Shown in pieces: positions 1 to 6,084 of a stretch of 7,463 nucleotides of DNA. The notes under the pieces are model-generated. The model had not been told where the DNA came from, did not search any database, and worked only from the letters and a program-made list of their open reading frames with translations. The number at the start of each line of letters is the position of its first letter. The stretch's first letter is position 1. The position numbers and the translations under genes are program-made. Origin of the DNA: Gammaproteobacteria bacterium (GTDB taxonomy: Bacteria; Pseudomonadota; Gammaproteobacteria; Steroidobacterales; Steroidobacteraceae); the NCBI GenBank assembly GCA_027451085.1, contig DAIDKA010000291.1, positions 1-7,463 of the forward strand, written 5' to 3'.

Positions 1-569
1 TCTACGCCGGCAGCACCTGGAACGTCACATACCTCGTGCGGGTGCACCACTTGTCTCTGGTGCAGGTTGCCGCATCGATCGGTCCGCTGCAGGGGCTGTG
101 CGGCGGCGCCGGCATCCTGCTCGGCGGTTTGTTCACCACGGCCCTCGGACGCCGCGATCCCCGCTGGCTGCTGGGCGTGCCAGCCATTGCCTGCGCCCTG
201 GCTGCGCCGGCGCAGGTGCTGTTTCTGCTCGCGCCGGCAGCGCGCACCTGCATGATCGGCTTCGCGCTGATGAGCTTCTGCGCCCTTGCACACCAGGCGC
301 CGATCTTCGCCGCCGTGCTGAGCACCGCCGGCGTACGCATGCGCGCCGTGGCGATTTCCCTGCTGGTGCTGGCCTCTGGGCTGCTCGGCCAGGTCCTCGG
401 CCCGCTGCTGGTCGGAGTGTTGAACGACCGCCTCCACGACACCCTGGGCCCGGCGGCGGTGCGCTATTCGCTGCTGCTGGTGGCCGGATGCTTCGCTGCC
501 GCCGCGCTGAGCTTCCTTGCGGCCGTCGGGACTTTTGAACACGACCGGCAACGTGCCGCCACCTGCTAA
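1..569 (+). CDS. MFS transporter, C-terminal part (5' end outside window)
   Basis: This is the C-terminal half of a major facilitator superfamily transporter, an inner-membrane secondary carrier. The reading frame is open from base 3 to the TAA at 567-569. The GTG at 36 lies inside the frame and is unlikely to be the true start, because the preceding codons (YAGSTWNVTYL) continue in the same style. About five hydrophobic helices are visible: around GPLQGLCGGAGILLGG, then WLLGVPAIACALAAPAQVLF, MIGFALMSFCALAHQAP, AISLLVLASGLLGQVLGPLL and SLLLVAGCFAAAALSFLAAV. These fit TM8-TM12 of a 12-helix MFS protein. The loop GGLFTTALGRRDPRW resembles the conserved loop between TM8 and TM9. The general look is close to Spinster-type MFS proteins, which is an impression rather than a proof. 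It ends 33 bp before the stop of the convergent CoA-transferase operon. A role in uptake or export of the compound degraded by that operon is inferred from position only. Confidence 0.85.
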   Translation, partial: YAGSTWNVTYLVRVHHLSLVQVAASIGPLQGLCGGAGILLGGLFTTALGRRDPRWLLGVPAIACALAAPAQVLFLLAPAARTCMIGFALMSFCALAHQAPIFAAVLSTAGVRMRAVAISLLVLASGLLGQVLGPLLVGVLNDRLHDTLGPAAVRYSLLLVAGCFAAAALSFLAAVGTFEHDRQRAATC

Positions 570-602
570 GCGCACGACCTGCGGCGCGCGTCGGTGTGGA
601 TC

Positions 603-1244
603 CTACAATCCAGGCTCGTACCGCGCCGCAGTATGCGCCCGCACCTGAGGTTCGCTGACTCCAGGCGCCAGTTCAACCAGGCGGAACGGCAGGCTGCGAT
701 CCGCGCGCTCGAACACCGCAAGGTCCGTGATGATCATATCCACACAGCGCACTCCCGTCAGGGGCAGCGAGCAATGCTGCTTGAACTTGGGGCTGGCATC
801 GCGCGTCACATGTTCCATGACCACGATGACCCGTCTGGCCCCGGACACCAGGTCCATCGCCCCGCCCATGCCTTTGACCATCTTGCCCGGAATCACCCAG
901 TTCGCCAGGTCTCCGTCCGCGGAGACCTCCATCGCCCCGAGCACCGCGACATCGATGTGGCCACCGCGGATCATGGCAAAACTCTCGGCGGAGCTGAACA
1001 CGCTCGCTCCGGGTATGGTCGTGATGGTCTGCTTGCCGGCGTTCACCAGGTCCGGGTCTTCCTCCCCCGCGCATGGATAGGGACCCATGCCCAGCAACCC
1101 GTTTTCAGACTGCAGCACCACCCGCAGGCCCGGCGGGATGTGGTTTGCGACCAGCGTGGGGATGCCGATTCCCAGATTCACATAGAAGCCGTCACACAGC
1201 TCCGCCGCGGCCCGCGCGGCCAGCTGCTCACGCGACCAGGCCAT
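603..1244 (-). CDS. scoB: 3-oxoacid CoA-transferase, subunit B
   Basis: This is the beta subunit of a two-subunit class I (SCOT-like) CoA-transferase, which moves CoA from an acyl-CoA such as succinyl-CoA to a 3-oxoacid such as acetoacetate in the cytoplasm. The 213-residue length is normal for the family. Near the N-terminus it has YVNLGIGIPTLVANHIP, followed by SENGLLGMGP. In this family the Glu of that second motif (E47) is the catalytic residue that forms the glutamyl-CoA thioester. Further on, SAESFAMIRGGHIDVAVLGA and the KGMGGAMDLVSGA stretch are typical. The ATG at 1244 was chosen over an upstream in-frame ATG at 1286 because homologues start just before the REQLAARAA helix and a GAGAAG-like ribosome site precedes it. 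The gene overlaps the end of subunit A by 17 bp, so translation is probably coupled. Subunit specificity (acetoacetate versus 3-oxoadipate) cannot be settled from sequence alone, and the symbol names the family. Confidence 0.93.
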   Translation of the reverse strand: MAWSREQLAARAAAELCDGFYVNLGIGIPTLVANHIPPGLRVVLQSENGLLGMGPYPCAGEEDPDLVNAGKQTITTIPGASVFSSAESFAMIRGGHIDVAVLGAMEVSADGDLANWVIPGKMVKGMGGAMDLVSGARRVIVVMEHVTRDASPKFKQHCSLPLTGVRCVDMIITDLAVFERADRSLPFRLVELAPGVSEPQVRAHTAARYEPGL

Positions 1245-1980
1245 TGAGCTTCTCACGCACGGTGCGCTGCTCGATCCGCTTTTCATAGCGCGCGCCCTGC
1301 ACGATGCGGTGCACGTAGATTCCGGGTGTGTGGACCTGGTCCGGATCGATCTCGCCCTCTGCCACCAATGACTCCACTTCAGCCAGCGTCACTGTGGCCG
1401 CCGTCGCCATCATGGGATTGAAGTTGCGCGCGGTGCGCCGGTACACCAGGTTGCCCTGTGGGTCCCCTTTCCAGGCCTTGATCAGTGCCACATCCGCGCT
1501 CAGAGCAGTTTCCAGCAGATAATGCTGTCCGTTGACCACGCGGCTCTCCTTGCCCCTTGCGAGTTCCGTGCCCGCACCGGTGCGCGTGTAGAAGCCCCAG
1601 ATGCCGGCGCCACCGGCCCGGATGCGCTCGGCAAGCGTGCCCTGCGGATTGAACTCCACCTCCAGCTCTCCGGTCAGCAGCTGCCGCTCGAACTCGCGGT
1701 TCTCGCCCACATAGGACGAAATCATTTTGCGGACCTGCCGGCCCTGCAGCAGCAGTCCCAGACCGAAGTCATCCACTCCGGCGTTGTTGGAGATCACCGT
1801 AAGTGCGTTCACGCCGCTGTCGCGCACGGCGGCAATGAGGTTTTCCGGTATGCCGCACAGGCCGAACCCACCGGCCATCAGGGTCATGCCGTCGCGCAGC
1901 AAGCCTTCCAGGGCACGCCTGGCGTCCGGATACACTTTTGCACCCGAACGCCGAGCGTCTACGGCGGGTTTGCTCAGCAT
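1228..1980 (-). CDS. scoA: 3-oxoacid CoA-transferase, subunit A
   Basis: This is the alpha subunit of the same SCOT-like CoA-transferase. The protein has 250 residues and shows the CoA-transferase signature GGFGLCGIPENLI (residues 37-49). It also has a glycine-rich NPQGTLAERIRAGGAGI segment (111-127), the run GNLVYRRTARNFNPMMATAA (176-195) and the C-terminal DPDQVHTPGIYV (212-223). The family normally begins close to the KVYPDA segment, found here at residues 15-20, so about 14 extra N-terminal residues are present. The ATG at 1980 is nevertheless supported by a strong GGAGGA ribosome site. The A-then-B order with a 17-bp overlap is the usual arrangement. Following an FAH homologue in the operon, the likely job is to activate the 3-oxoacid released by the hydrolase (acetoacetate in the classical pathway) so that a thiolase can split it. 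No thiolase is present in the window. Confidence 0.94.
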   Translation of the reverse strand: MLSKPAVDARRSGAKVYPDARRALEGLLRDGMTLMAGGFGLCGIPENLIAAVRDSGVNALTVISNNAGVDDFGLGLLLQGRQVRKMISSYVGENREFERQLLTGELEVEFNPQGTLAERIRAGGAGIWGFYTRTGAGTELARGKESRVVNGQHYLLETALSADVALIKAWKGDPQGNLVYRRTARNFNPMMATAATVTLAEVESLVAEGEIDPDQVHTPGIYVHRIVQGARYEKRIEQRTVREKLNGLVA

Positions 1981-1984
1981 TGTG

Positions 1985-1990
1985 TCCTCC
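1985..1990 (-). promoter_or_regulatory. Strong Shine-Dalgarno for CoA-transferase subunit A
   Basis: On the minus strand the sequence reads GGAGGACACAATG: a GGAGG core five bases before the ATG at 1980. It lies in the 34-bp gap after the amidohydrolase stop, the only non-overlapping junction of the operon. This fixes the start of subunit A and suggests that the CoA-transferase pair is translated independently of the upstream genes. Confidence 0.8.
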
Positions 1991-2014
1991 AGAAGACGGG
2001 CCGTGGTGTGGCAA

Positions 2015-3064
2015 TCATGGAACGACCTTGATGCCGAGCAATTCGGCGGCATTCGCGCCCAGAACCTTTTCCTGCAGGTCGTCGGCGAGCTTCGAGTGAA
2101 AGCCCAGTGGATCTGGCTCTGACATGTCGAAGGGGTAATCCGTGCCCAGGCAGAGCCGGTCCGCGCCGTGTGTACGGACCAGGCTGTCAAGCTGCAGCGG
2201 ATCAAACACGAGCGTGTCAAGCCATAACCGTCTCAGGTAGGACGAGGGTGGCTGACGGCAGTGTTCTGCGCAATCGGCACGCGCACGCCAGCCATGATCC
2301 ATGCGGCCCCAGTAACCCGGGAGATAGCCGCCTCCATGAGCCACGCAGATGCGCAGCCCGGGGTGACGATCCAGCACCCCCCCGAAGATCAGGTGCCCGA
2401 TGGCCAGGGTCGACTCCAGCGGATTGCCGACAAGGTTGTTGAAGTAGTACTCGCTCATGCGCTGGGCGTGTGTGAAGCCAAGGGGATGCAGGAACAACAG
2501 TACGCCCAGTTCCTCGGCGGCGGCGAAAAACGGTGCAAACTGAGGCTGATGCAGGTCGGCGCCATTCACATTCGAGCTGATTTCGATGCCACGCAGGTCG
2601 AGCTGCTGCACGCAGCGGCGCATCTCTGTTATGGCCATCGCAGTGTCCTGAAGGGGCACCGTGCCCATGCCGACAAGACGGTCCGGATGGGTCGCCACTG
2701 CCGCGGCAATGCCGTCATTGACGGTGCGCGCTGCGGCACGGCCGACTTCCGCGTCAGTAAAATAGAAATACTGCCCGGGACTCGGGCTTACCGCCTGGAC
2801 ATCGATGCCCAGCCGGTCCATGTCGGCCAGACGCTCGCTCAAGCCGTTGAGGCGTCCCCCGATGGCTGCGAACTGGGCACGGTTGACGGCCATGGTGCGG
2901 GGGCTGGTGAAATCATTGATGCCAGGAGGCGGCCCCGGGTGGTGCGCCTGAACGATGGCGTCAGCCGCAGGAACCCCCAGATGGCAGTGGATGTCCACCA
3001 CCAGATGTCTGCCACGCGCATGAACCGGGATGGCACGTTGCTCGGTACAGGTCGTGATGATCAT
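2015..3064 (-). CDS. ACMSD-type amidohydrolase (metal-dependent decarboxylase/hydrolase)
   Basis: This 349-residue TIM-barrel metal-dependent enzyme belongs to the amidohydrolase-2 family, which contains ACMS decarboxylase and gamma-resorcylate decarboxylase. The metal and catalytic pattern is complete: HxH in VVDIHCHLG (H26, H28), H193 in LFLHPLG, H243 in VAHGGGYLPGYWGRMDHGW and D309 in LGTDYPF. This order and spacing match the non-hydrolytic decarboxylase branch (His-x-His, His, His, Asp). Family members decarboxylate unsaturated or aromatic acids, and some act as hydrolases, so the reaction here is uncertain. The ATG at 3064 was chosen because it forms an ATGA overlap with the stop of the upstream FAH gene. 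An in-frame ATG at 3100 would add 12 residues and a 40-bp overlap. About 25 residues precede the HxH, more than the few in human ACMSD. The next gene, CoA-transferase A, begins 34 bp downstream. Confidence 0.88.
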   Translation of the reverse strand: MIITTCTEQRAIPVHARGRHLVVDIHCHLGVPAADAIVQAHHPGPPPGINDFTSPRTMAVNRAQFAAIGGRLNGLSERLADMDRLGIDVQAVSPSPGQYFYFTDAEVGRAAARTVNDGIAAAVATHPDRLVGMGTVPLQDTAMAITEMRRCVQQLDLRGIEISSNVNGADLHQPQFAPFFAAAEELGVLLFLHPLGFTHAQRMSEYYFNNLVGNPLESTLAIGHLIFGGVLDRHPGLRICVAHGGGYLPGYWGRMDHGWRARADCAEHCRQPPSSYLRRLWLDTLVFDPLQLDSLVRTHGADRLCLGTDYPFDMSEPDPLGFHSKLADDLQEKVLGANAAELLGIKVVP

Positions 3065-4359
3065 GCCGCACCCCGTGCCGGCTGGATCGTGCCGCTGCAA
3101 GCGCCGAAGCCGATGGCCACGTAACCCTCGGCGCGGGCCATGCCACGCAGCGTCAGCGTATCACCATCATTCAGCATGGTGCGGGTGCTGCCATCCGGCA
3201 GAACCAAGGGTGCGCCACCCCGCAGGGTGATCTCGGCGAGACAGCCACGGGCTTCCTCCGCCGCGCCTGATACTGTGCCGGTGGCGATCAGGTCGCCGGT
3301 CTCCAGGGGAGCGCCGTTGGAGGCCTGGTGCGCCACCATCTGCGCCAATGTCCAGTAAAGATCCCGCAGTGTGCTACGTGTGATGCTCAACCGGACACCC
3401 GACGCTGTCTGCAATTGGGCCGTAAGCTCCACGCTGAACCCTCCACCGGCGCGATCAGCCGGATCGTACAGGTGAGGCGGTACGGCCGGCTCAGCTGTGC
3501 CGCGCCCCCGGGCCGGCACCCGGAAGGGCGCCAGCGCCTCGCGGGTCACGATCCACGGGCTGATGGTGGTCAGAAAGCTCTTGCCCAGGTGCGGCCCCAG
3601 AATGGATTCAAAAAACTGGATGCCGCGTGCAGACCAGTCATTCACCAGGCAGCAGCCAAACAGCATCTGCTCAGCCGCCGCCACGGTGATCGGCTCCCCC
3701 AGGGCATTTCCACCTCGCAGCCAGGCGCCGAATTCCAGTTCGAAATCCAGCAGCGGCTCTGGCGCAAACAGCACCTCACCGCTGCCCGGCTGAGACTCAA
3801 ATTGCCCCCAGGGACGGTGCACCGGCGTGCCGCTGACCTGCACGGAGCTGGCCCTGCCGTTGTAAGCCACCGGCAATGACATCGCCGCCAGCGGCGCAGG
3901 CCCGCGCGCCATGCGGCGGATATGATCGATGGCAGTGCAGAAATCGGTGAACGCGGTGGGCCGCAGTGGCAGTTGCAGCTGGACCGCACCGGCGGGTAAC
4001 AGGCACTCCCTCAGGCGGCTGTGGTCGATGCCGGCGCCATGCTCAAACAGATCTGACAGTCGTACCCGCAGCGCATGTACTGCTGCCGGCTCGCACTGCA
4101 GCAGCGGTGCGAGCGACGCCGCGGTTGCCGCCTGCGCCGCCTGCGCCGCGGCGCCTTCGAGCCAGCCCTGCTCAAGCAGCAGCGCCAGATCGATAATCTC
4201 CTCCCCGAGTGCAACCCCGCCGCGGGGAGCGCCGGCAGGTACCGGCCGGAACAGCCCGAATGGCAGGTTCTGCAGCGGAAAGTCCGTGCCGGCAACATTG
4301 GCGCTTGCGACCCAGCTGCGCCGTGACGGATCGTGCGTGGCGTTGATTTCAGTCGTCAT
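3061..4359 (-). CDS. Fumarylacetoacetase homologue (full-length FAH, altered substrate pocket)
   Basis: This full-length fumarylacetoacetase-type hydrolase (432 residues) would cleave a C-C bond in a 1,3-diketo acid, classically 4-fumarylacetoacetate to fumarate and acetoacetate. The N-terminal domain carries NVAGTDFPLQNLPFGLF (21-37). The catalytic domain carries TAFTDF (135-140), VAYNGRASSVQVSGTP (164-179), LLDFELEFGAW (203-213), NDWSARGIQ (240-248), GKSFLTTISPW (259-269) and LYWTLAQMVAHQASNG (334-349). Compared with mouse FAH as I recall it, the metal ligands (D139, E207, E209, D241), the catalytic His (H146), K260, R245, Q248 and E376 are present. The positions of Tyr128 and Tyr244 are C141 and S252. 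Residues 69-84 form an Ala/Gln-rich stretch. The ATG at 4359 starts the TTEINATHD N-terminus and overlaps the MBL gene by 11 bp; an alternative ATG lies at 4377. The stop overlaps the next start (ATGA). True fumarylacetoacetase activity is possible, but a related diketo acid is at least as likely. Confidence 0.92.
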   Translation of the reverse strand: MTTEINATHDPSRRSWVASANVAGTDFPLQNLPFGLFRPVPAGAPRGGVALGEEIIDLALLLEQGWLEGAAAQAAQAATAASLAPLLQCEPAAVHALRVRLSDLFEHGAGIDHSRLRECLLPAGAVQLQLPLRPTAFTDFCTAIDHIRRMARGPAPLAAMSLPVAYNGRASSVQVSGTPVHRPWGQFESQPGSGEVLFAPEPLLDFELEFGAWLRGGNALGEPITVAAAEQMLFGCCLVNDWSARGIQFFESILGPHLGKSFLTTISPWIVTREALAPFRVPARGRGTAEPAVPPHLYDPADRAGGGFSVELTAQLQTASGVRLSITRSTLRDLYWTLAQMVAHQASNGAPLETGDLIATGTVSGAAEEARGCLAEITLRGGAPLVLPDGSTRTMLNDGDTLTLRGMARAEGYVAIGFGACSGTIQPARGAA

Positions 4360-5335
4360 GACCACACCCTGCGTCATGGGCCAGCAGCTCCCCGCGGTAA
4401 CGGCCCATGGCGCCAAACAGATCCCGCTGCTGTTCAGGCGTGAAGCTCGCACCCCACTGGCGGTATAGCGAAAAGACGTTGGCGACAATCCGCTCCGGAT
4501 CGCTCCAGTGCCTGAACTGCGTCATGACGATGTCGCGCGCGGCTTCGTTGAAATCGAGCCCCGCGTCAAAGCGCCGACGGGCCTCATCGCGCACATACTC
4601 AAAGTAGTGTTTCAGCCCCCGCACGGCGGCCGCGTCGGTGACCGGGCCGTGTCCCGGCACCACCACCTGCGGCTCGAGTGCCACGATCTCATCACAGGCC
4701 CGGATCCAGTTCTCCACCGGGCCGGCCCACATGATCGGATGGCCCTCGTTGAACAGCAGGTCACCGGTGAACACGACGCGCTGGTCAGGCAGCCAGGCGA
4801 TGGTGTCGGAGGCGGTGTGCGCCGGCCCCAGGTCGATCAGCTCCAGGAGCCGGCCTCCGATCGTAAGCGACAGGCGCTCCTCAAAAGTCCGGTTCGGCAG
4901 GGTCAGCTGATCCACCCCTGAGAAGTCGAACCTGCGTCCCATGGTCTCATACAGGAATGCCCCGGCATCCCCCATGTGCGGATAGTTCGCGGCCAGGTCG
5001 GCGAGTAATCGCGGGTTGAACTGCGCCATGTCTTCACGCGTCTTGCCAGTGGCGATGATCTGCGCTCCGGCCAGCAGCCCGTTACCGAAAAAGTGATCCG
5101 GATTCGCGTGAGTGTTCACCAGCAGGTCGATGTGGGCTCCGCCGTGCACCCGTGCAAAATCCTTGAGCATCGCCCGCGTCAGCGGCACGCTCATCAGGGT
5201 ATCCACCAGCAGCGTCTGGCCGTCACCGACGATCAGGCCCGCGTTTGACCACCCCCAGGTACCGTCCGGCTGCACGTAGGCATAGACACCGTTGCCGATG
5301 TCGTGAACGCCGTGTCGAAATGGCCAGTTCGCCAT
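4349..5335 (-). CDS. MBL-fold metallo-hydrolase with HxNxDH variant motif
   Basis: This 328-residue metallo-beta-lactamase-fold hydrolase is cytoplasmic, with no visible signal peptide, and of unknown substrate. Visible motifs in order are NAGLIVGDGQTLLVDT (31-46), NTHANPDHFFGN (74-85), GPAHTASDT (170-178), FTGDLLFNEG (189-198) and VVPGHGPV (225-232). Presumed metal ligands are H76, D80, H81, H173, D192 and H229. The second His of the classical HxHxDH motif is N78. The C-terminal about 100 residues are helical, with DEARRRFDAGLDF and an FRHWSDPERI segment as in soluble hydrolase-type MBL proteins. The ATG at 5335 was chosen because AGGAG lies 10 bases upstream; another ATG at 5344 has only one base of spacing. 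It is the first gene of the operon, divergent from the TetR gene. A lactonase, thioesterase or ester hydrolase role in the same catabolic route is inferred from context only. Confidence 0.88.
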   Translation of the reverse strand: MANWPFRHGVHDIGNGVYAYVQPDGTWGWSNAGLIVGDGQTLLVDTLMSVPLTRAMLKDFARVHGGAHIDLLVNTHANPDHFFGNGLLAGAQIIATGKTREDMAQFNPRLLADLAANYPHMGDAGAFLYETMGRRFDFSGVDQLTLPNRTFEERLSLTIGGRLLELIDLGPAHTASDTIAWLPDQRVVFTGDLLFNEGHPIMWAGPVENWIRACDEIVALEPQVVVPGHGPVTDAAAVRGLKHYFEYVRDEARRRFDAGLDFNEAARDIVMTQFRHWSDPERIVANVFSLYRQWGASFTPEQQRDLFGAMGRYRGELLAHDAGCGHDD

Positions 5336-5345
5336 TGCTGTCATG

Positions 5346-5350
5346 CTCCT
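5346..5350 (-). promoter_or_regulatory. Shine-Dalgarno of the MBL gene
   Basis: The minus strand reads AGGAG ten bases before the ATG at 5335 and one base before an in-frame ATG at 5344. The spacing favours 5335, although it is slightly long. The three-residue difference does not affect any motif. Confidence 0.55.
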
Positions 5351-5361
5351 GTGCGGTGACG

Positions 5362-5380
5362 ACCCGGGTAGGGCCCGGGT
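5362..5380. repeat. Double CCCGGGT motif in the divergent intergenic region
   Basis: CCCGGGT occurs at 5363-5369 and again at 5374-5380, with an 11-bp period (about one helical turn), and a GGGCCC palindrome lies at 5371-5376. The first copy is part of a perfect palindrome, ACCCGGGT (5362-5369). It sits between the MBL ribosome site and the larger inverted repeat at 5399-5424. It could be a protein-binding site or only a GC-rich coincidence. Confidence 0.4.
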
Positions 5381-5398
5381 TTGAGGCTGCGCAGACGC

Positions 5399-5424
5399 CC
5401 GCGGCACGAACTACAATGCCGCGG
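5399..5424. promoter_or_regulatory. Perfect 8-bp inverted repeat, candidate TetR operator
   Basis: CCGCGGCA (5399-5406) and TGCCGCGG (5417-5424) are exact reverse complements separated by CGAACTACAA. The 26-bp element lies in the 107-bp region between the divergent MBL and TetR genes, 19 bp before the regulator's start. It overlaps the TACAAT hexamer that could be the -10 box of the regulator. Its position and symmetry are those of a TetR-family operator controlling its own gene and the divergent operon. Binding is inferred and not shown. Confidence 0.6.
5412..5417 (+). promoter_or_regulatory. Possible -10 box of the TetR gene
   Basis: TACAAT differs from the TATAAT consensus at one position and lies 25 bp before the ATG at 5443, giving a short leader. 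No good -35 hexamer is found at 16-18 bp; a TTGAGG lies at 5381-5386 but is too far (25 bp). The assignment is weak and rests mainly on its placement inside the inverted repeat. Confidence 0.3.
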
Positions 5425-5442
5425 TATGGATGCCGCCTGATC

Positions 5443-6075
5443 ATGAAGAAGACCCCGGACCGCAAACGCAAACAGGGCCGCCCCGCAGGCCAGGCCGTCG
5501 GCCGCGAGACCGTGCTGCGCAAAGCGGCCAAACTGGTGCAGGAGATGCCCCCGTCCCGCGTCACCCTGGCGCTGGTTGCGCGCGCAGCCGGGGTTGACCC
5601 GGCGTTGATCCGGTATTACTTCGGCAGCCGGGAAAATCTGCTGCTGGCGGTGGTGGACCGGTTGATTGCCGGCGTACCGAAGGAAAGCGCTCCCGGCGCC
5701 CAGCCGCTGGAATTTATCGAGTTCAGCGTGCGCAATGCGGCCCGCTTCACTCGCTCCACCAAGCACGTGCACCGTCTTATGGTGGATGAGCTGGCTGATG
5801 CTCGATCGGCCACGATCCGGCAGCGCCAAGGCGAGATGAACCAGCGGGCGGTGGACAGCATCCGCCAGGTTTTCGAGCAGGACCGGGGTCAGCAGCTGCG
5901 GGCTGTGAATCCGCTGTTCCTGCATCTGGCCCTGGTGGGGCTGTTCGATTTCTACGCGTCCGCACAGCCGGTGGTGCGCAATCTGGTCCCGGCCGGCACG
6001 GACCTTGAGCAGCTCGGCCGGCAGTTTGAGGACTTTGTCGTCGACCTGGTCCTCAACGGTGTGCGCCGGCGCTAG
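5443..6075 (+). CDS. TetR/AcrR-family transcriptional regulator
   Basis: This 210-residue DNA-binding regulator acts as a ligand-responsive dimer, usually a repressor. The N-terminus is basic (KKTPDRKRKQGRPAG). It is followed by the TetR helix-turn-helix: RETVLRKAAKLVQEM as helix 1, then VTLALVARAAGVDPALIRYY and FGSRENLL (about residues 40-67). The variable C-terminal domain (about 75-210) would bind a small molecule and dimerise. It cannot be assigned a ligand, but it contains LFLHLALVGLFDFYASAQP, a hydrophobic helix. The start at 5443 is preferred because the basic arm is typical of the family. An in-frame ATG at 5416 would put the start inside the inverted repeat, and the frame remains open further upstream without family similarity. 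No clear ribosome site is visible. The gene is divergent from the MBL operon and ends 9 bp before the stop of the convergent FAH-domain gene, so it is placed to control both flanking units. Confidence 0.93.
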   Translation: MKKTPDRKRKQGRPAGQAVGRETVLRKAAKLVQEMPPSRVTLALVARAAGVDPALIRYYFGSRENLLLAVVDRLIAGVPKESAPGAQPLEFIEFSVRNAARFTRSTKHVHRLMVDELADARSATIRQRQGEMNQRAVDSIRQVFEQDRGQQLRAVNPLFLHLALVGLFDFYASAQPVVRNLVPAGTDLEQLGRQFEDFVVDLVLNGVRRR

Positions 6076-6084
6076 CTGCATGGG

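Noticed and set aside
570..602. Terminator between the convergent MFS and CoA-transferase genes
   Set aside because: Only a weak, bulged hairpin (around CGAC...GTCG) and no T-run can be seen in the 33-bp gap.
594..1247. Plus-strand open frame (217 codons) opposite CoA-transferase subunit B
   Set aside because: It is the antisense shadow of a strongly supported gene. It is His/Arg-rich without a known domain.
1981..2220. N-terminal extension of CoA-transferase subunit A by 80 codons
   Set aside because: It lies out of frame inside the amidohydrolase gene and lacks family similarity, while a strong ribosome site supports the start at 1980.
2261..3124. Long plus-strand open frame (287 codons) opposite the amidohydrolase
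   Set aside because: It is antisense to a gene with full metal-site motifs, its translation shows no recognisable domain, and long antisense frames are common in GC-rich DNA.
5245..5442. N-terminal extension of the TetR protein by 66 codons
   Set aside because: The extension runs into the divergent MBL coding region and through the promoter and inverted-repeat region. TetR proteins normally begin with a short basic arm, as at 5443.
6063..6072. GCGCCGGCGC palindrome at the end of the TetR gene as a terminator
   Set aside because: It is a perfect palindrome with no loop and no following T-run. It lies in coding sequence and is likely a chance feature of GC-rich codons.
5341..6081. Minus-strand open frame (246 codons) opposite the TetR gene
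   Set aside because: The plus strand encodes a clear TetR helix-turn-helix. The minus-strand product has no domain and would also cross the intergenic inverted repeat.
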